NCBI GenBank assembly: GCA_023389425.1
Contig: JAEWEK010000237.1
Location: 1-15,851 of the forward strand
Length of the DNA stretch: 15,851 nt
From: Pseudomonadota bacterium
GTDB lineage: Bacteria; Pseudomonadota; Gammaproteobacteria; Burkholderiales; Burkholderiaceae_D
Reading direction: 5' to 3'
Shown piece by piece: positions 1 through 9,627 of this stretch (positions are counted from its first letter, which is position 1; every line of letters starts with the position of its first letter). The notes under the pieces are model-generated. The model made no database searches, was not told the origin of the DNA, and worked only from the letters and a program-made list of their open reading frames with translations. Both the position numbers and the translations under genes were made by a program.

Positions 1-252
1 ATCTACGACGGCGTCGAGCGCCCGGCCCGCGTCAAGGTGCGCGCACTGGACCAGTTCGGCAAGCAATTCGAGCTCGAAGCCGACGGCCTGCTGGCGGTGT
101 GCATCCAGCACGAGATGGATCACCTGATGGGCAAGGTGTTCGTCGAATACCTGTCCCCGCTCAAGCGCAACCGCATCAAGACCAAGCTGCAGAAAGAAGA
201 ACGCGGCCAGCAGCGCGACGGCGGCGCCCGTGCCGCCGCCGGCCGCCGCTAA
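1..252 (+). CDS. def: Peptide deformylase, C-terminal part (5' end outside the window)
   Basis: This enzyme removes the N-formyl group from new proteins in the cytoplasm, using a metal ion. The reading frame is open from base 1 and gives 83 residues before a TAA stop. The deformylase motif 3, QHEMDHLMG, is present around residues 35-43; its two histidines bind the metal and its glutamate is the catalytic base. The residues after it (VFVEYLSPLKRNRIKTKL) match the usual C-terminal helix, followed by a low-complexity Arg/Ala/Gly tail. fmt starts 16 nt downstream on the same strand, which is the classic def-fmt operon. Motifs 1 and 2 lie upstream of the window, so the full length cannot be judged. 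Confidence 0.95.
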   Translation: MYDGVERPARVKVRALDQFGKQFELEADGLLAVCIQHEMDHLMGKVFVEYLSPLKRNRIKTKLQKEERGQQRDGGARAAAGRR

Positions 253-268
253 GCCCGGAAGGCCAGCC

Positions 269-1213
269 ATGAACGTCGTCTTCGCCGGCACGCCGGAGTT
301 TGCCGCCTGCGCGCTGCGCGCCCTGATCGACGCCGGCTTCGAGGTGCCGCTGGTGCTCACCCAGCCCGACCGTCCCGCCGGCCGCGGCATGCAGCTGCAG
401 GCCTCGCCGGTCAAGCAGGTCGCGCTCGAACACGATATCCCCGTGCTGCAGCCGCTGTCGCTGCGCATGGACGCCAGGGATCCGCAACGCGCCGCCCAGG
501 CCACTGCCGCCCACGAGGCCTTGCTCGCGCTCGACTACGACGTGATGGTGGTGGCGGCCTACGGGCTGATCCTGCCCAGGAGCACGCTCGACATCAAGCC
601 GTGCATCAATATCCACGCTTCGCTGCTGCCGCGCTGGCGCGGCGCCGCGCCGATCCACCGCGCGATCGAAGCGGGCGACGCCGAAACCGGCGTGACCATC
701 ATGCAAATGGAAGAAGGCCTGGACACCGGCCCGATGCTGGCGATGGAAGCGATCGCTGTCGCGGCGGACGACACCACCGGCAGCCTGCACGACAAGCTGG
801 CCGCGCTGGGCGCGCGCATGATCGTCGACGCGCTGCGGCGCCTTCCCGACCTGAAGCCGAAAACGCAGCCGGAAGCCGGCGTGAGCTATGCCGCCAAGAT
901 CAGCAAGGACGAAGCGAAGCTCGACCTGAACATGCCGGCGCGAGAGCTGGCGCGCAAGATCCGCGCGTTCAATCCCTTCCCCGGCGCCCAGGCGGCGGCG
1001 CATGGCGTGGCAATCAAGATCTGGAAGGCCGAGCCGCTGGACGCCAGCGGCGCAGCCGGCAAGGTGCTGGCAGCCGACGCGCGCCAGGGCATCGTCGTCG
1101 CATGCGGCCAGGGCGCCTTGCGCCTGACCGAGCTACAAAAGCCTGGCGGCAAACGATTGCCCGCAGCAGAATTCCTCAAGGGATTCCCGCTGGAGAACCT
1201 CGCATTCGACTGA
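269..1213 (+). CDS. fmt: Methionyl-tRNA formyltransferase
   Basis: It transfers a formyl group from 10-formyl-tetrahydrofolate to Met-tRNA(fMet) to make initiator tRNA. The product is 314 residues, the normal size. It begins MNVVFAGTPEFA, the family N-terminus, so I chose the ATG at 269 over an in-frame ATG at 230 that lies inside def; a GGAAGG ribosome site precedes 269. The catalytic triad is visible as N114, H116 and D152, with the SLLPRWRG loop at 118-125 and the DTGPM segment at 152-156. A C-terminal tRNA-binding beta-barrel domain fills about residues 215-314 (FNPFPGA near 235). It is cotranscribed with def. Its end faces a minus-strand gene across a GC-rich stem-loop. Confidence 0.97.
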   Translation: MNVVFAGTPEFAACALRALIDAGFEVPLVLTQPDRPAGRGMQLQASPVKQVALEHDIPVLQPLSLRMDARDPQRAAQATAAHEALLALDYDVMVVAAYGLILPRSTLDIKPCINIHASLLPRWRGAAPIHRAIEAGDAETGVTIMQMEEGLDTGPMLAMEAIAVAADDTTGSLHDKLAALGARMIVDALRRLPDLKPKTQPEAGVSYAAKISKDEAKLDLNMPARELARKIRAFNPFPGAQAAAHGVAIKIWKAEPLDASGAAGKVLAADARQGIVVACGQGALRLTELQKPGGKRLPAAEFLKGFPLENLAFD

Positions 1214-1214
1214 A

Positions 1215-1255
1215 CAGGGGATGTGTTGCCTGGCAGCGGGAGCTGCCTACCCCTG
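1215..1255. terminator. GC-rich nested stem-loop between convergent fmt and the BrnA-like gene
   Basis: The gap between the two stops holds nested inverted repeats. The inner one is GGCAGC (1232-1237), loop GGGA, GCTGCC (1242-1247). The outer one is CAGGGG (1215-1220) pairing with CCCCTG (1250-1255). No T-run follows on either strand, so this is terminator-like by position and fold rather than a textbook intrinsic terminator. Confidence 0.4.
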
Positions 1256-1267
1256 CCGCCGTCTGAC

Positions 1268-1504
1268 TTATTGCTGCTGCTGTTGCGCAGCGGCGCGCTG
1301 CTCGTCCATGTGGGCGCGCAGGACCTGGTTGATGCGGGTCTGGTAGCCCGGGCCAGCCGACTTGAACCATTCGAGCATGTCGACATCCAGGCGGATGGTG
1401 ACGATCTGCTTCACGCCGCCGTTCGGGTGGTGCTTGGGGGCGACGGACACCTCTTGGTTGCGGACTGCCGACTGGTCCCAATCCGGCTCGTATTCTTTGT
1501 TCAT
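1268..1504 (-). CDS. BrnA-like ribbon-helix-helix protein (orphan antitoxin-type)
   Basis: This small protein resembles the BrnA antitoxin / DUF4415 group. BrnA proteins bind the BrnT RNase toxin through the N-terminal part and DNA through a C-terminal ribbon-helix-helix fold. From this start it is 78 residues. The segment KQIVTIRLDVDMLEWFKSAG (about 32-51) looks like the beta strand and first helix, and GYQTRINQVLRAHM (53-66) like the second helix. It ends in an Ala/Gln tail with five glutamines. I chose the ATG at 1504 because GGGAA lies 5-9 nt upstream of it; an in-frame ATG at 1516 would add four residues but has a poorer ribosome site. No BrnT-like gene adjoins it: fmt is downstream and metH is divergent upstream. 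It may therefore be a stand-alone regulator or the remains of a toxin-antitoxin pair. Family assignment is from the RHH pattern, not a search. Confidence 0.8.
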   Translation of the reverse strand: MNKEYEPDWDQSAVRNQEVSVAPKHHPNGGVKQIVTIRLDVDMLEWFKSAGPGYQTRINQVLRAHMDEQRAAAQQQQQ

Positions 1505-1543
1505 TGCTGTTCCCATTTCGGCGCGGGCGAGGTCGCTCTTGCC

Positions 1544-1555
1544 TGTTATTTAACA
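1544..1555. promoter_or_regulatory. Palindrome upstream of the BrnA-like gene, possible operator
   Basis: The site reads TGTTATTTAACA: arms TGTTA and TAACA around a 2-nt centre. It lies about 40 nt upstream of the chosen start at 1504 and overlaps a weak minus-strand -10-like TAAATA. RHH antitoxins commonly bind palindromes in their own promoters, so an autoregulatory operator is a reasonable guess. The repeat itself is seen; its role is inferred. Confidence 0.3.
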
Positions 1556-1661
1556 CTTCCGCCACGCAAATCGGTGGCACATGACAATTTTCGTCCCGGC
1601 ATGTAACTTGGAGATTGCTGGGAGGGCTGGAATTGTATCGCACTGTAACAGTTCGCTCTGT

Positions 1662-1687
1662 GCATACAAAATGATACATTTGTACGC
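1662..1687. repeat. Dyad symmetry in the metH upstream region, possible operator
   Basis: GCATACAAA (1662-1670) and TTTGTACGC (1679-1687) are inverted copies with one mismatch and an 8-nt spacer. The dyad sits about 60 nt upstream of the metH -35 region, where an activator or repressor could act on either divergent gene. It does not match the MetJ box or the MetR pattern that I know. Confidence 0.35.
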
Positions 1688-1745
1688 ATGAGAATGCCTG
1701 CCCGACTCTTAAAACCGTCTTAAAAGCCGTGAAAATCTCGGCAAA

Positions 1746-1773
1746 AAGACAAATTGTCGCGATCACGTATAAT
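1746..1773 (+). promoter_or_regulatory. Putative sigma-70 promoter of metH
   Basis: A perfect -10 hexamer TATAAT lies at 1768-1773. Sixteen nt upstream is AAGACA (1746-1751), which matches 4 of 6 positions of the -35 consensus. Transcription would start near 1780 and leave a leader of roughly 45 nt before the metH ATG, too short for a class-size cobalamin riboswitch. Confidence 0.5.
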
Positions 1774-1826
1774 TTCAGACCCGCCCTCCCCTCTGCGGCC
1801 CTGCGCCGCCACTTGAAAGCAGAACG

Positions 1827-5597
<3,771 letters not shown>

Positions 5598-5633
5598 TCC
5601 CGCGCGCGGCCGGGCAAAAATCGTGCGCTTGCA

Positions 5634-5725
5634 AAATGGGGTTCCCGCCTGCGCGGGAACGACGGTAACACTTAAGCCTTAGCTGGCAAGCGTTCGTCGT
5701 TCCCGCGCACGCGGGAACCCCATTT
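5634..5725. repeat. Inverted pair of REP-like repeats (REPIN-like), probable bidirectional terminator
   Basis: A 31-nt element at 5634-5664 recurs in inverted orientation at 5695-5725 with 30 of 31 positions identical. The spacer is 30 nt. Each copy is itself palindromic, with arms GTTCCCGC and GCGGGAAC around a 3-4 nt centre, so the region can fold either as two small hairpins or one long one. It occupies most of the 139-nt gap between the convergent metH and ABC permease stops. A-rich and T-rich ends (AAAATGGGG ... CCCCATTT) flank it. Two inverted REPs in close pairing is the layout called a REPIN, which is mobilised in trans by a RAYT transposase; no RAYT gene is in this window. Confidence 0.8.
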
Positions 5726-5736
5726 GACTTTGCGTT

Positions 5737-7005
5737 TTACTCCGCGTCGCGCCTGAACTTGAACACCGCCAGCGCCCCAAACACGAGCGCAAACCCGAAC
5801 AGCGCCACCATCGCCGGCCCCGCCACATCGAGTCCGAAGCCGCGCCAGGTCACCCCGTCCAGTCCATCCACCGCCCAGCGCGTCGGCATCGACAGCGACA
5901 CCTTCTGCATCCACGGCGGGAACAGGAAAGATGGCATCCACGCGCCGCCCGCCATCACCATCAGCAGCGTGGCGATCATGGCGATGCCGCGTGCCGCTTC
6001 CGGGGTCTTGCCGAAGGCTGCGATCAGGAGCCCGAACGCGGCCGTCATCACCGCGAAGCCAAGCGCCACGCACAGGAAGCCGGCGACGCTCGCGATGTGC
6101 ACGCCGAAGCCGGCCACCGCGATCACGAACACCGCGCACAGCAGCCCGAACGCGATCAGCGCCGTCGACGCGGCCCGCGCCAGCAGCACCGTGGTCAGCG
6201 ACACCGGCGCGGCCAGAACGCGGTTCCACACGCCGTCGCGCCTGGCCAGCAGCACGCCGATGCCCATGTCGATCCCCATGAACAGGATGAACTGCACCGC
6301 CATGCCGGCAAACGAGTGCGCATAACCGCTGTAGCCGACCGCCGCCGGGCCGGACTTCATCTGCTCGTCGCTGGTCGTGAACGGCATGGTCAGGCCGCCC
6401 GGCCCTTCCTTGCCCGCGCCCTCCTGCGCGACCTGATACTTCTTCACGCTGCCCAGCAGCTCGCGCAGCACGCGCGCCTGTTCGCCCTTCTCGTTCTCGA
6501 GTTCGCGCAGCCCGCGGTCGGCCATCTCGGCGCCGCGCCGGCCGTTGAACATCTCGCTGCTCACCACCTGCATCACCTGCTGGGTGAGCATGCCCTTGAC
6601 CATCGCCAGCACCGCGGTCTGCGACGGATCGTACAGCAGGCGGATCTGCGGCTTCTCGCGCGCGCCGAACATGGCTTCGCCGGCGGCGTCGCCGAATCCG
6701 CCCGGGATCACGATCGCGACCGACTGCTTGCCTTTGGTGACGGCGAGCTGGGCGTCGGCCAGCGACATCGGGGTCAGGTGCAAGGTGGCGTCGGCGCGCA
6801 GGCCTTTTTCGATTCTGGCGCCGATCTCGCTGCTGTCCTGCTGGACCAGCGCGACGTCGATGGTGCCCTTGGTGCCGGTGCCGCCCATCAGGTAGCCGAA
6901 GAAGGCGCCGATCACGACCGGCATCACGAGGCTGATGAGCAGGCGGCGGCGGTCGGACAGGAACAGGATCAGGTCCTTGCGGACCAGTGCAATCAGAGCG
7001 GTCAT
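5737..7005 (-). CDS. ABC-2 type transporter permease
   Basis: This is the membrane subunit of an ABC exporter and should pair with the ATPase encoded directly upstream. It has 422 residues. One membrane helix lies at about 22-42, then a large extracytoplasmic region (about 43-230) that includes a charged, helical, possibly coiled-coil stretch (about 150-195). A cluster of about five helices follows at 231-253, 278-300, 305-330, 340-355 and 398-416. This is the plan of the ABC2_membrane_3 family (YhiI/YbhR/NatB-like). I chose the ATG at 7005 (MTALIALVRKDLILF): it is 1 nt after the ATPase stop, whereas the open frame before it only reads through the ATPase gene. The substrate cannot be told from the sequence; relatives export drugs, lipids or sodium. 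Confidence 0.9.
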   Translation of the reverse strand: MTALIALVRKDLILFLSDRRRLLISLVMPVVIGAFFGYLMGGTGTKGTIDVALVQQDSSEIGARIEKGLRADATLHLTPMSLADAQLAVTKGKQSVAIVIPGGFGDAAGEAMFGAREKPQIRLLYDPSQTAVLAMVKGMLTQQVMQVVSSEMFNGRRGAEMADRGLRELENEKGEQARVLRELLGSVKKYQVAQEGAGKEGPGGLTMPFTTSDEQMKSGPAAVGYSGYAHSFAGMAVQFILFMGIDMGIGVLLARRDGVWNRVLAAPVSLTTVLLARAASTALIAFGLLCAVFVIAVAGFGVHIASVAGFLCVALGFAVMTAAFGLLIAAFGKTPEAARGIAMIATLLMVMAGGAWMPSFLFPPWMQKVSLSMPTRWAVDGLDGVTWRGFGLDVAGPAMVALFGFALVFGALAVFKFRRDAE

Positions 7006-7006
7006 G

Positions 7007-7948
7007 TCAGTCGCGCAGCGAGCGCCCGGTGAGGTGGAGGAAAATGTCTTCGAGGCTGGCGCGGGCGGTTGCGAAGTGCGCCAGCCGGTAACCGTTCTTT
7101 TCAAGCCAGGCCAGCACGGGAACGGCGCCGTCGGTGTCGGCCAACTGGACCTCGTAGCGCTTGTCCTCGCCGGCCGCGAGCGAGGCCACGCCGGCTTCCG
7201 CGCGCAGCAGTTCAAGGTGCTGCGGCTGCAGCGGCGCGTTCAGCTCGAAGCGCAGCGCGGCCTGCGCCGGCAGCAGCTTGTGCAGGCCGGCAGGGCTCTC
7301 GTCGGCGATCACCTTGCCGTGGTCGACGATGACGATGTGGTCGGCCAGGCGCTCCACTTCTTCCATGTAGTGGCTGGTGTAGATCAGCGAGCGCCCTTCG
7401 CGCTTGAGCTGTTCCAGTGTCTCGAAGATCGCATTGCGGCTTTGCGGGTCGACGCCGACGGTGGGCTCGTCCAGGATCAGCAGCGCCGGATCGTGCAGCA
7501 TGGCGGCGGCGATGTTCAGGCGGCGCTTCATGCCGCCCGAGAAGGTGCCGACCTTGTCCCTGGCGCGGTCCGCCAGGTTCACCAGCGCCAGCACGTCGCG
7601 CACGCGCGCGGCCAGCGCGGCGCCTTTCAGATCGTACAGCGCGCCGAACAGGCGCAGGTTCTCGTGCGCGGACAGGTCTTCGTACAGCGCCAGGTCCTGC
7701 GGCACCAGGCCGATCTTGCGCTTGGCGCCCATCGCGTCGGGCGTGACGGCCTCGCCATCGAGCATGACTTCGCCGGCGTCGGGCCGCACCAGGCCGCACA
7801 GCATGCCGACCGTGGTCGATTTGCCGGCGCCGTTGGGGCCGAGCAGGCCGACGGTCTGGCCGGCCAGCACGCGCAGCGAGACGCCGTCGACGGCACGGCG
7901 CGCGCCGAATGATTTACTCAGGTTTGAAGCCTGTAACAGGGTGGCCAT
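7007..7948 (-). CDS. ABC transporter ATP-binding protein (DrrA/CcmA-like)
   Basis: This cytoplasmic ATPase of 313 residues drives the adjoining permease. Walker A is GPNGAGKST (37-45), the Q-loop glutamine is Q84, the signature is TFSGGMKRR (135-143), Walker B is LLILDEP (156-162) with catalytic E161, and the switch histidine is H193 (YTSHYMEEVE). A C-terminal extension of about 90 residues follows the ATPase core, as in DrrA/NatA-type exporters. The start has a strong AGGAG ribosome site 5 nt upstream. Its TGA is separated from the permease ATG by one base, so the two are certainly one translation unit. It starts 75 nt after the amidotransferase gene and may be read from the same transcript. 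Confidence 0.95.
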   Translation of the reverse strand: MATLLQASNLSKSFGARRAVDGVSLRVLAGQTVGLLGPNGAGKSTTVGMLCGLVRPDAGEVMLDGEAVTPDAMGAKRKIGLVPQDLALYEDLSAHENLRLFGALYDLKGAALAARVRDVLALVNLADRARDKVGTFSGGMKRRLNIAAAMLHDPALLILDEPTVGVDPQSRNAIFETLEQLKREGRSLIYTSHYMEEVERLADHIVIVDHGKVIADESPAGLHKLLPAQAALRFELNAPLQPQHLELLRAEAGVASLAAGEDKRYEVQLADTDGAVPVLAWLEKNGYRLAHFATARASLEDIFLHLTGRSLRD

Positions 7949-8022
7949 CGGCTCTCCTTGTGTTGGAAGAGTTGCAATGGCGTCAGTGTGTTCGCTATCG
8001 GGGGTCAGGACAAGTGACGATT

Positions 8023-8040
8023 GTCATGCGATTGCATGAC
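8023..8040. repeat. Small perfect stem-loop at the 3' end of the amidotransferase gene
   Basis: GTCATGC (8023-8029) and GCATGAC (8034-8040) form a 7-bp perfect dyad with a 4-nt loop that covers the last codons and stop of the gene. It has no T-run, so it is not a clear terminator. It might slow decay or mark the transcript end, but chance is possible. Confidence 0.3.
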
Positions 8041-8806
8041 CGGGCAGCGGTGCGCCATCCACGAAGACCAGCAGTTCGCCGGGCGCGAACTTGGTCCATT
8101 TCTCGTTGACCGTGAGCGGCTCGGTGACGATGATGGCGACGCGGTCGCGCGGCGTGGTGACGGTGGCGAAGTCGACCGACAGGTCTTCGTCGGACAAATG
8201 GGCCGCGGTGAAGGGATGCTGGCGCACGATGTAGCACAGCTTGGTCGAGCAATGCGCGAACAGCGCGCTGCCGTCCGACAGCATCATGTTGAACGTGCCG
8301 TGGGCCGCGATCCCGGCCACCAGTTCGGCGACCGCGGCGCGCAGCACGCGCAGCTCGGGCGGGGCGTGCGGGTAGCGGCGCCGCAGCTCCTGCATCAGGA
8401 AGCAGAAGGCACGCTCGCTGTCGGTGTTGCCGACCGGCGTGAAGGCGCCGTCAAGCTGCGGGAAGAAATCCTTGAGATCGCCGTTGTGGGCGAACACCCA
8501 GTAGCGCCCCCACAGCTCGCGCACGAAGGGATGGCAGTTTTCCAGCGCGACCTGGCCTTGCGTGGCCTTGCGGATGTGGGCGATGACGTTGGTCGACTTG
8601 ATCGGGTACTGCTTGATCAGTTCGGCGATGGGCGAGGCAATGGCGGCCTGGTGGTCGACGAAGTGGCGCACGCCCTTGCCTTCGAAAAAGGCGATGCCCC
8701 AGCCGTCATGATGGGTGTCGGTGCGGCCGCCGCGATGGGCGAAGCCGGTAAAGCTGAAGACGATGTCCGTGGGGACGTTGCAGTTCATTCCGAGCAGCTG
8801 GCACAT
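8024..8806 (-). CDS. yafJ: Class II glutamine amidotransferase (YafJ-like)
   Basis: The protein belongs to the stand-alone class II (Ntn-type) glutamine amidotransferase family typified by E. coli YafJ; the partner substrate that would receive the ammonia is unknown. It has 260 residues against about 255 for YafJ. The second residue is cysteine, which becomes the N-terminal nucleophile after Met removal. Other family motifs are visible: DGWG (34-37), the glutamine-binding R79 in HIRKATQG, CHPF (91-94), HNGD (107-110) and TDSE (128-131). There is no synthase domain, so it is not PurF, GlmS or AsnB. It follows the DUF3567 gene on the same strand across a paired inverted repeat and precedes the ABC exporter by 75 nt. 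A functional link with the exporter is not shown. Confidence 0.92.
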   Translation of the reverse strand: MCQLLGMNCNVPTDIVFSFTGFAHRGGRTDTHHDGWGIAFFEGKGVRHFVDHQAAIASPIAELIKQYPIKSTNVIAHIRKATQGQVALENCHPFVRELWGRYWVFAHNGDLKDFFPQLDGAFTPVGNTDSERAFCFLMQELRRRYPHAPPELRVLRAAVAELVAGIAAHGTFNMMLSDGSALFAHCSTKLCYIVRQHPFTAAHLSDEDLSVDFATVTTPRDRVAIIVTEPLTVNEKWTKFAPGELLVFVDGAPLPGHAIA

Positions 8807-8842
8807 GCCGCCAGCTTACCACGCCCGAAACCATGTCGCGTT

Positions 8843-8903
8843 GGTGGGCACGAGTGCCCACCCTGCCGGACACGGAGTCGTAGGGTGGGCACCCGTGCCC
8901 ACC
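8843..8903. repeat. Second inverted repeat pair (REPIN-like), a different sequence family
   Basis: A 22-nt element at 8843-8864 returns inverted at 8882-8903 with 21 of 22 positions identical, across a 17-nt spacer. Each copy is internally palindromic (GTGGGCAC ... GTGCCCAC) and carries CCCT on the inner side. It fills much of the 102-nt gap between the DUF3567 and amidotransferase genes, both on the minus strand, and could act as a transcription or mRNA-stability boundary. Its sequence is unrelated to the pair at 5634-5725. From memory, GTGGGCAC-type palindromes are abundant in several Oxalobacteraceae genomes; a genome count would be needed to confirm this. Confidence 0.75.
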
Positions 8904-8908
8904 GCGGT

Positions 8909-9166
8909 CTAATGGAGCACCACCGGTTGGCTCATCAGGGTGTCGTAGGAACCGAGGAAATCGTCGATTTCTTCCATCGTCGGTTCGCTGGCGATCAGGT
9001 TGTTGACGTCGCGCCGGAAGGTTTGCGCGAGCTTGCCGCCAATGAAAGCCTCGCGCCGGCCGGCTTTGTCCACGATCTCGTAACCGCCGAAACGCAGGGC
9101 CTCGAGATTACGATCGGCGCCAAATTCGACCACGCTGTATTGCTCGCTGTTGTAGATCATGTTCAT
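8909..9166 (-). CDS. DUF3567 family protein
   Basis: This is a small acidic protein of 85 residues with no known function. It begins MNMIYNSEQYSVVEFG and ends EEIDDFLGSYDTLMSQPVVLH; together with the central GGYEIVDK (28-35) these match the DUF3567 family, which is found chiefly in betaproteobacteria. It has no signal peptide and no membrane helix, so it should be cytoplasmic. The start is supported by AGGAG about 5 nt upstream. It is downstream of the COG0523-like gene on the same strand, after a gap of 95 nt that contains a strong hairpin, so it may have its own expression. Family match is by recalled sequence pattern. Confidence 0.9.
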   Translation of the reverse strand: MNMIYNSEQYSVVEFGADRNLEALRFGGYEIVDKAGRREAFIGGKLAQTFRRDVNNLIASEPTMEEIDDFLGSYDTLMSQPVVLH

Positions 9167-9190
9167 GATGGCTCCTCTTGATCAGGGTTG

Positions 9191-9222
9191 ACGACAGCCG
9201 CGCGGCGGCGGGCGGCTGTCGT
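9191..9222. terminator. Strong 11-bp hairpin between the COG0523-like and DUF3567 genes
   Basis: ACGACAGCCGC (9191-9201) and GCGGCTGTCGT (9212-9222) are perfect inverted copies separated by a 10-nt G/C-only loop. It lies 24 nt upstream of the DUF3567 start, so it ends the ntrYX transcript or controls entry to the next gene. No T-run follows in the minus-strand direction, which argues against a plain intrinsic terminator. Confidence 0.4.
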
Positions 9223-9261
9223 GTCACTTCAATGAAGAAGTGGGGCTGGCTACAACCGATT

Positions 9262-9627
9262 TCAAGTGTGGACAACCGGCGCCAGTTCCAACAGCTGATC
9301 GTATGGCGGGGAGGCGAGCCACGATCGCAACTGACCGAGGTGACCCATGTCGGCGACGCCGATGTACAAGCGTTCGGGAGCACGCCGCAGGAGTCGATTT
9401 AATGTTACACGCAAAACGAGATTCCCGGTGCAGCACAGGCAGCCGGGGGCAATGCGTTCGATCAAGAGCGTGGGAGAGGCCTGGAGCAGCGGCTGCCCGC
9501 TGGGCAAGCCTTCCAGGATGACGGCAGAAAATGCACCATTTTGGTGCATTAATTGGAAAATTGCCTGCTCGCGCGCGGCCGGGGAGGCGCCGGTGACCAG
9601 GGTGGTGGCCACGCGCGGCGCGGCCAT
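9262..9627 (-). CDS. Small COG0523/CobW-like protein with CXCC motif but no intact Walker A
   Basis: The 121-residue product resembles the N-terminal half of COG0523 (CobW/YjiA/ZigA) metal-linked GTPases. It opens with TTLVTGASPAAREQAI (8-23), aligned with the family's Walker A strand-loop-helix, but the GxxGxGKT residues are replaced and the lysine is gone. The metal-binding motif is kept: GCLCC gives C63, C65 and C66, followed by the usual helix (NLVLRVTLNRLL) and a strand (ERLYIGVAD) where the family has its ExxG switch. The C-terminal half with the guanine-specificity NKxD is absent, and only 95 nt separate it from the next gene, so no lost half is hidden. The start ATG shares one base with the ntrX-like stop (TGATG), which points to coupled translation; the open frame further upstream is just the ntrX gene read in another frame. 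It probably cannot bind GTP normally; metal binding is possible. Function unknown. Confidence 0.8.
   Translation of the reverse strand: MAAPRVATTLVTGASPAAREQAIFQLMHQNGAFSAVILEGLPSGQPLLQASPTLLIERIAPGCLCCTGNLVLRVTLNRLLRRAPERLYIGVADMGHLGQLRSWLASPPYDQLLELAPVVHT

Larger units (their letters stand above)
1505..1826. other. Divergent control region between the BrnA-like gene and metH
   Basis: This gene-free stretch of 322 nt is more AT-rich than its surroundings. It contains the putative metH promoter (1746-1773), a short palindrome just upstream of the BrnA-like gene (1544-1555), and a dyad at 1662-1687 with further partial repeats on either side of it (TGTATC at 1634-1639 against GATACA at 1673-1678; CTGT-A-ACAG at 1644-1652). 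I found no small coding region with convincing signals. I did not recognise a cobalamin, SAM or SAH riboswitch. Confidence 0.6.

Noticed and set aside
1214..1267. Small BrnT toxin gene next to the BrnA-like gene
   Set aside because: The gap is 54 nt and filled by a stem-loop; BrnT is about 90 residues. The upstream side holds no such coding frame either.
1774..1826. Cobalamin or SAH riboswitch in the metH leader
   Set aside because: The leader after the putative promoter is about 45 nt, no B12 box or SAH-riboswitch core was seen, and GCCACTT near the start is not enough.
5634..5725. CRISPR-like or insertion sequence end
   Set aside because: There are only two copies in inverted, not direct, orientation, and no transposase or cas gene is present.
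6097..7912. Open frames on the plus strand over the ABC exporter genes
   Set aside because: They overlap strongly supported ATPase and permease genes, lack family motifs and are low in complexity.
8021..9181. 386-codon plus-strand open frame over the amidotransferase and DUF3567 genes
   Set aside because: It spans two real minus-strand genes and the repeat pair, which would have to be coding; no domain is visible.
9167..9261. Missing C-terminal half of the COG0523-like gene in another frame
   Set aside because: Only 95 nt lie before the DUF3567 gene and they hold a hairpin, so a simple frameshift cannot explain the short protein.
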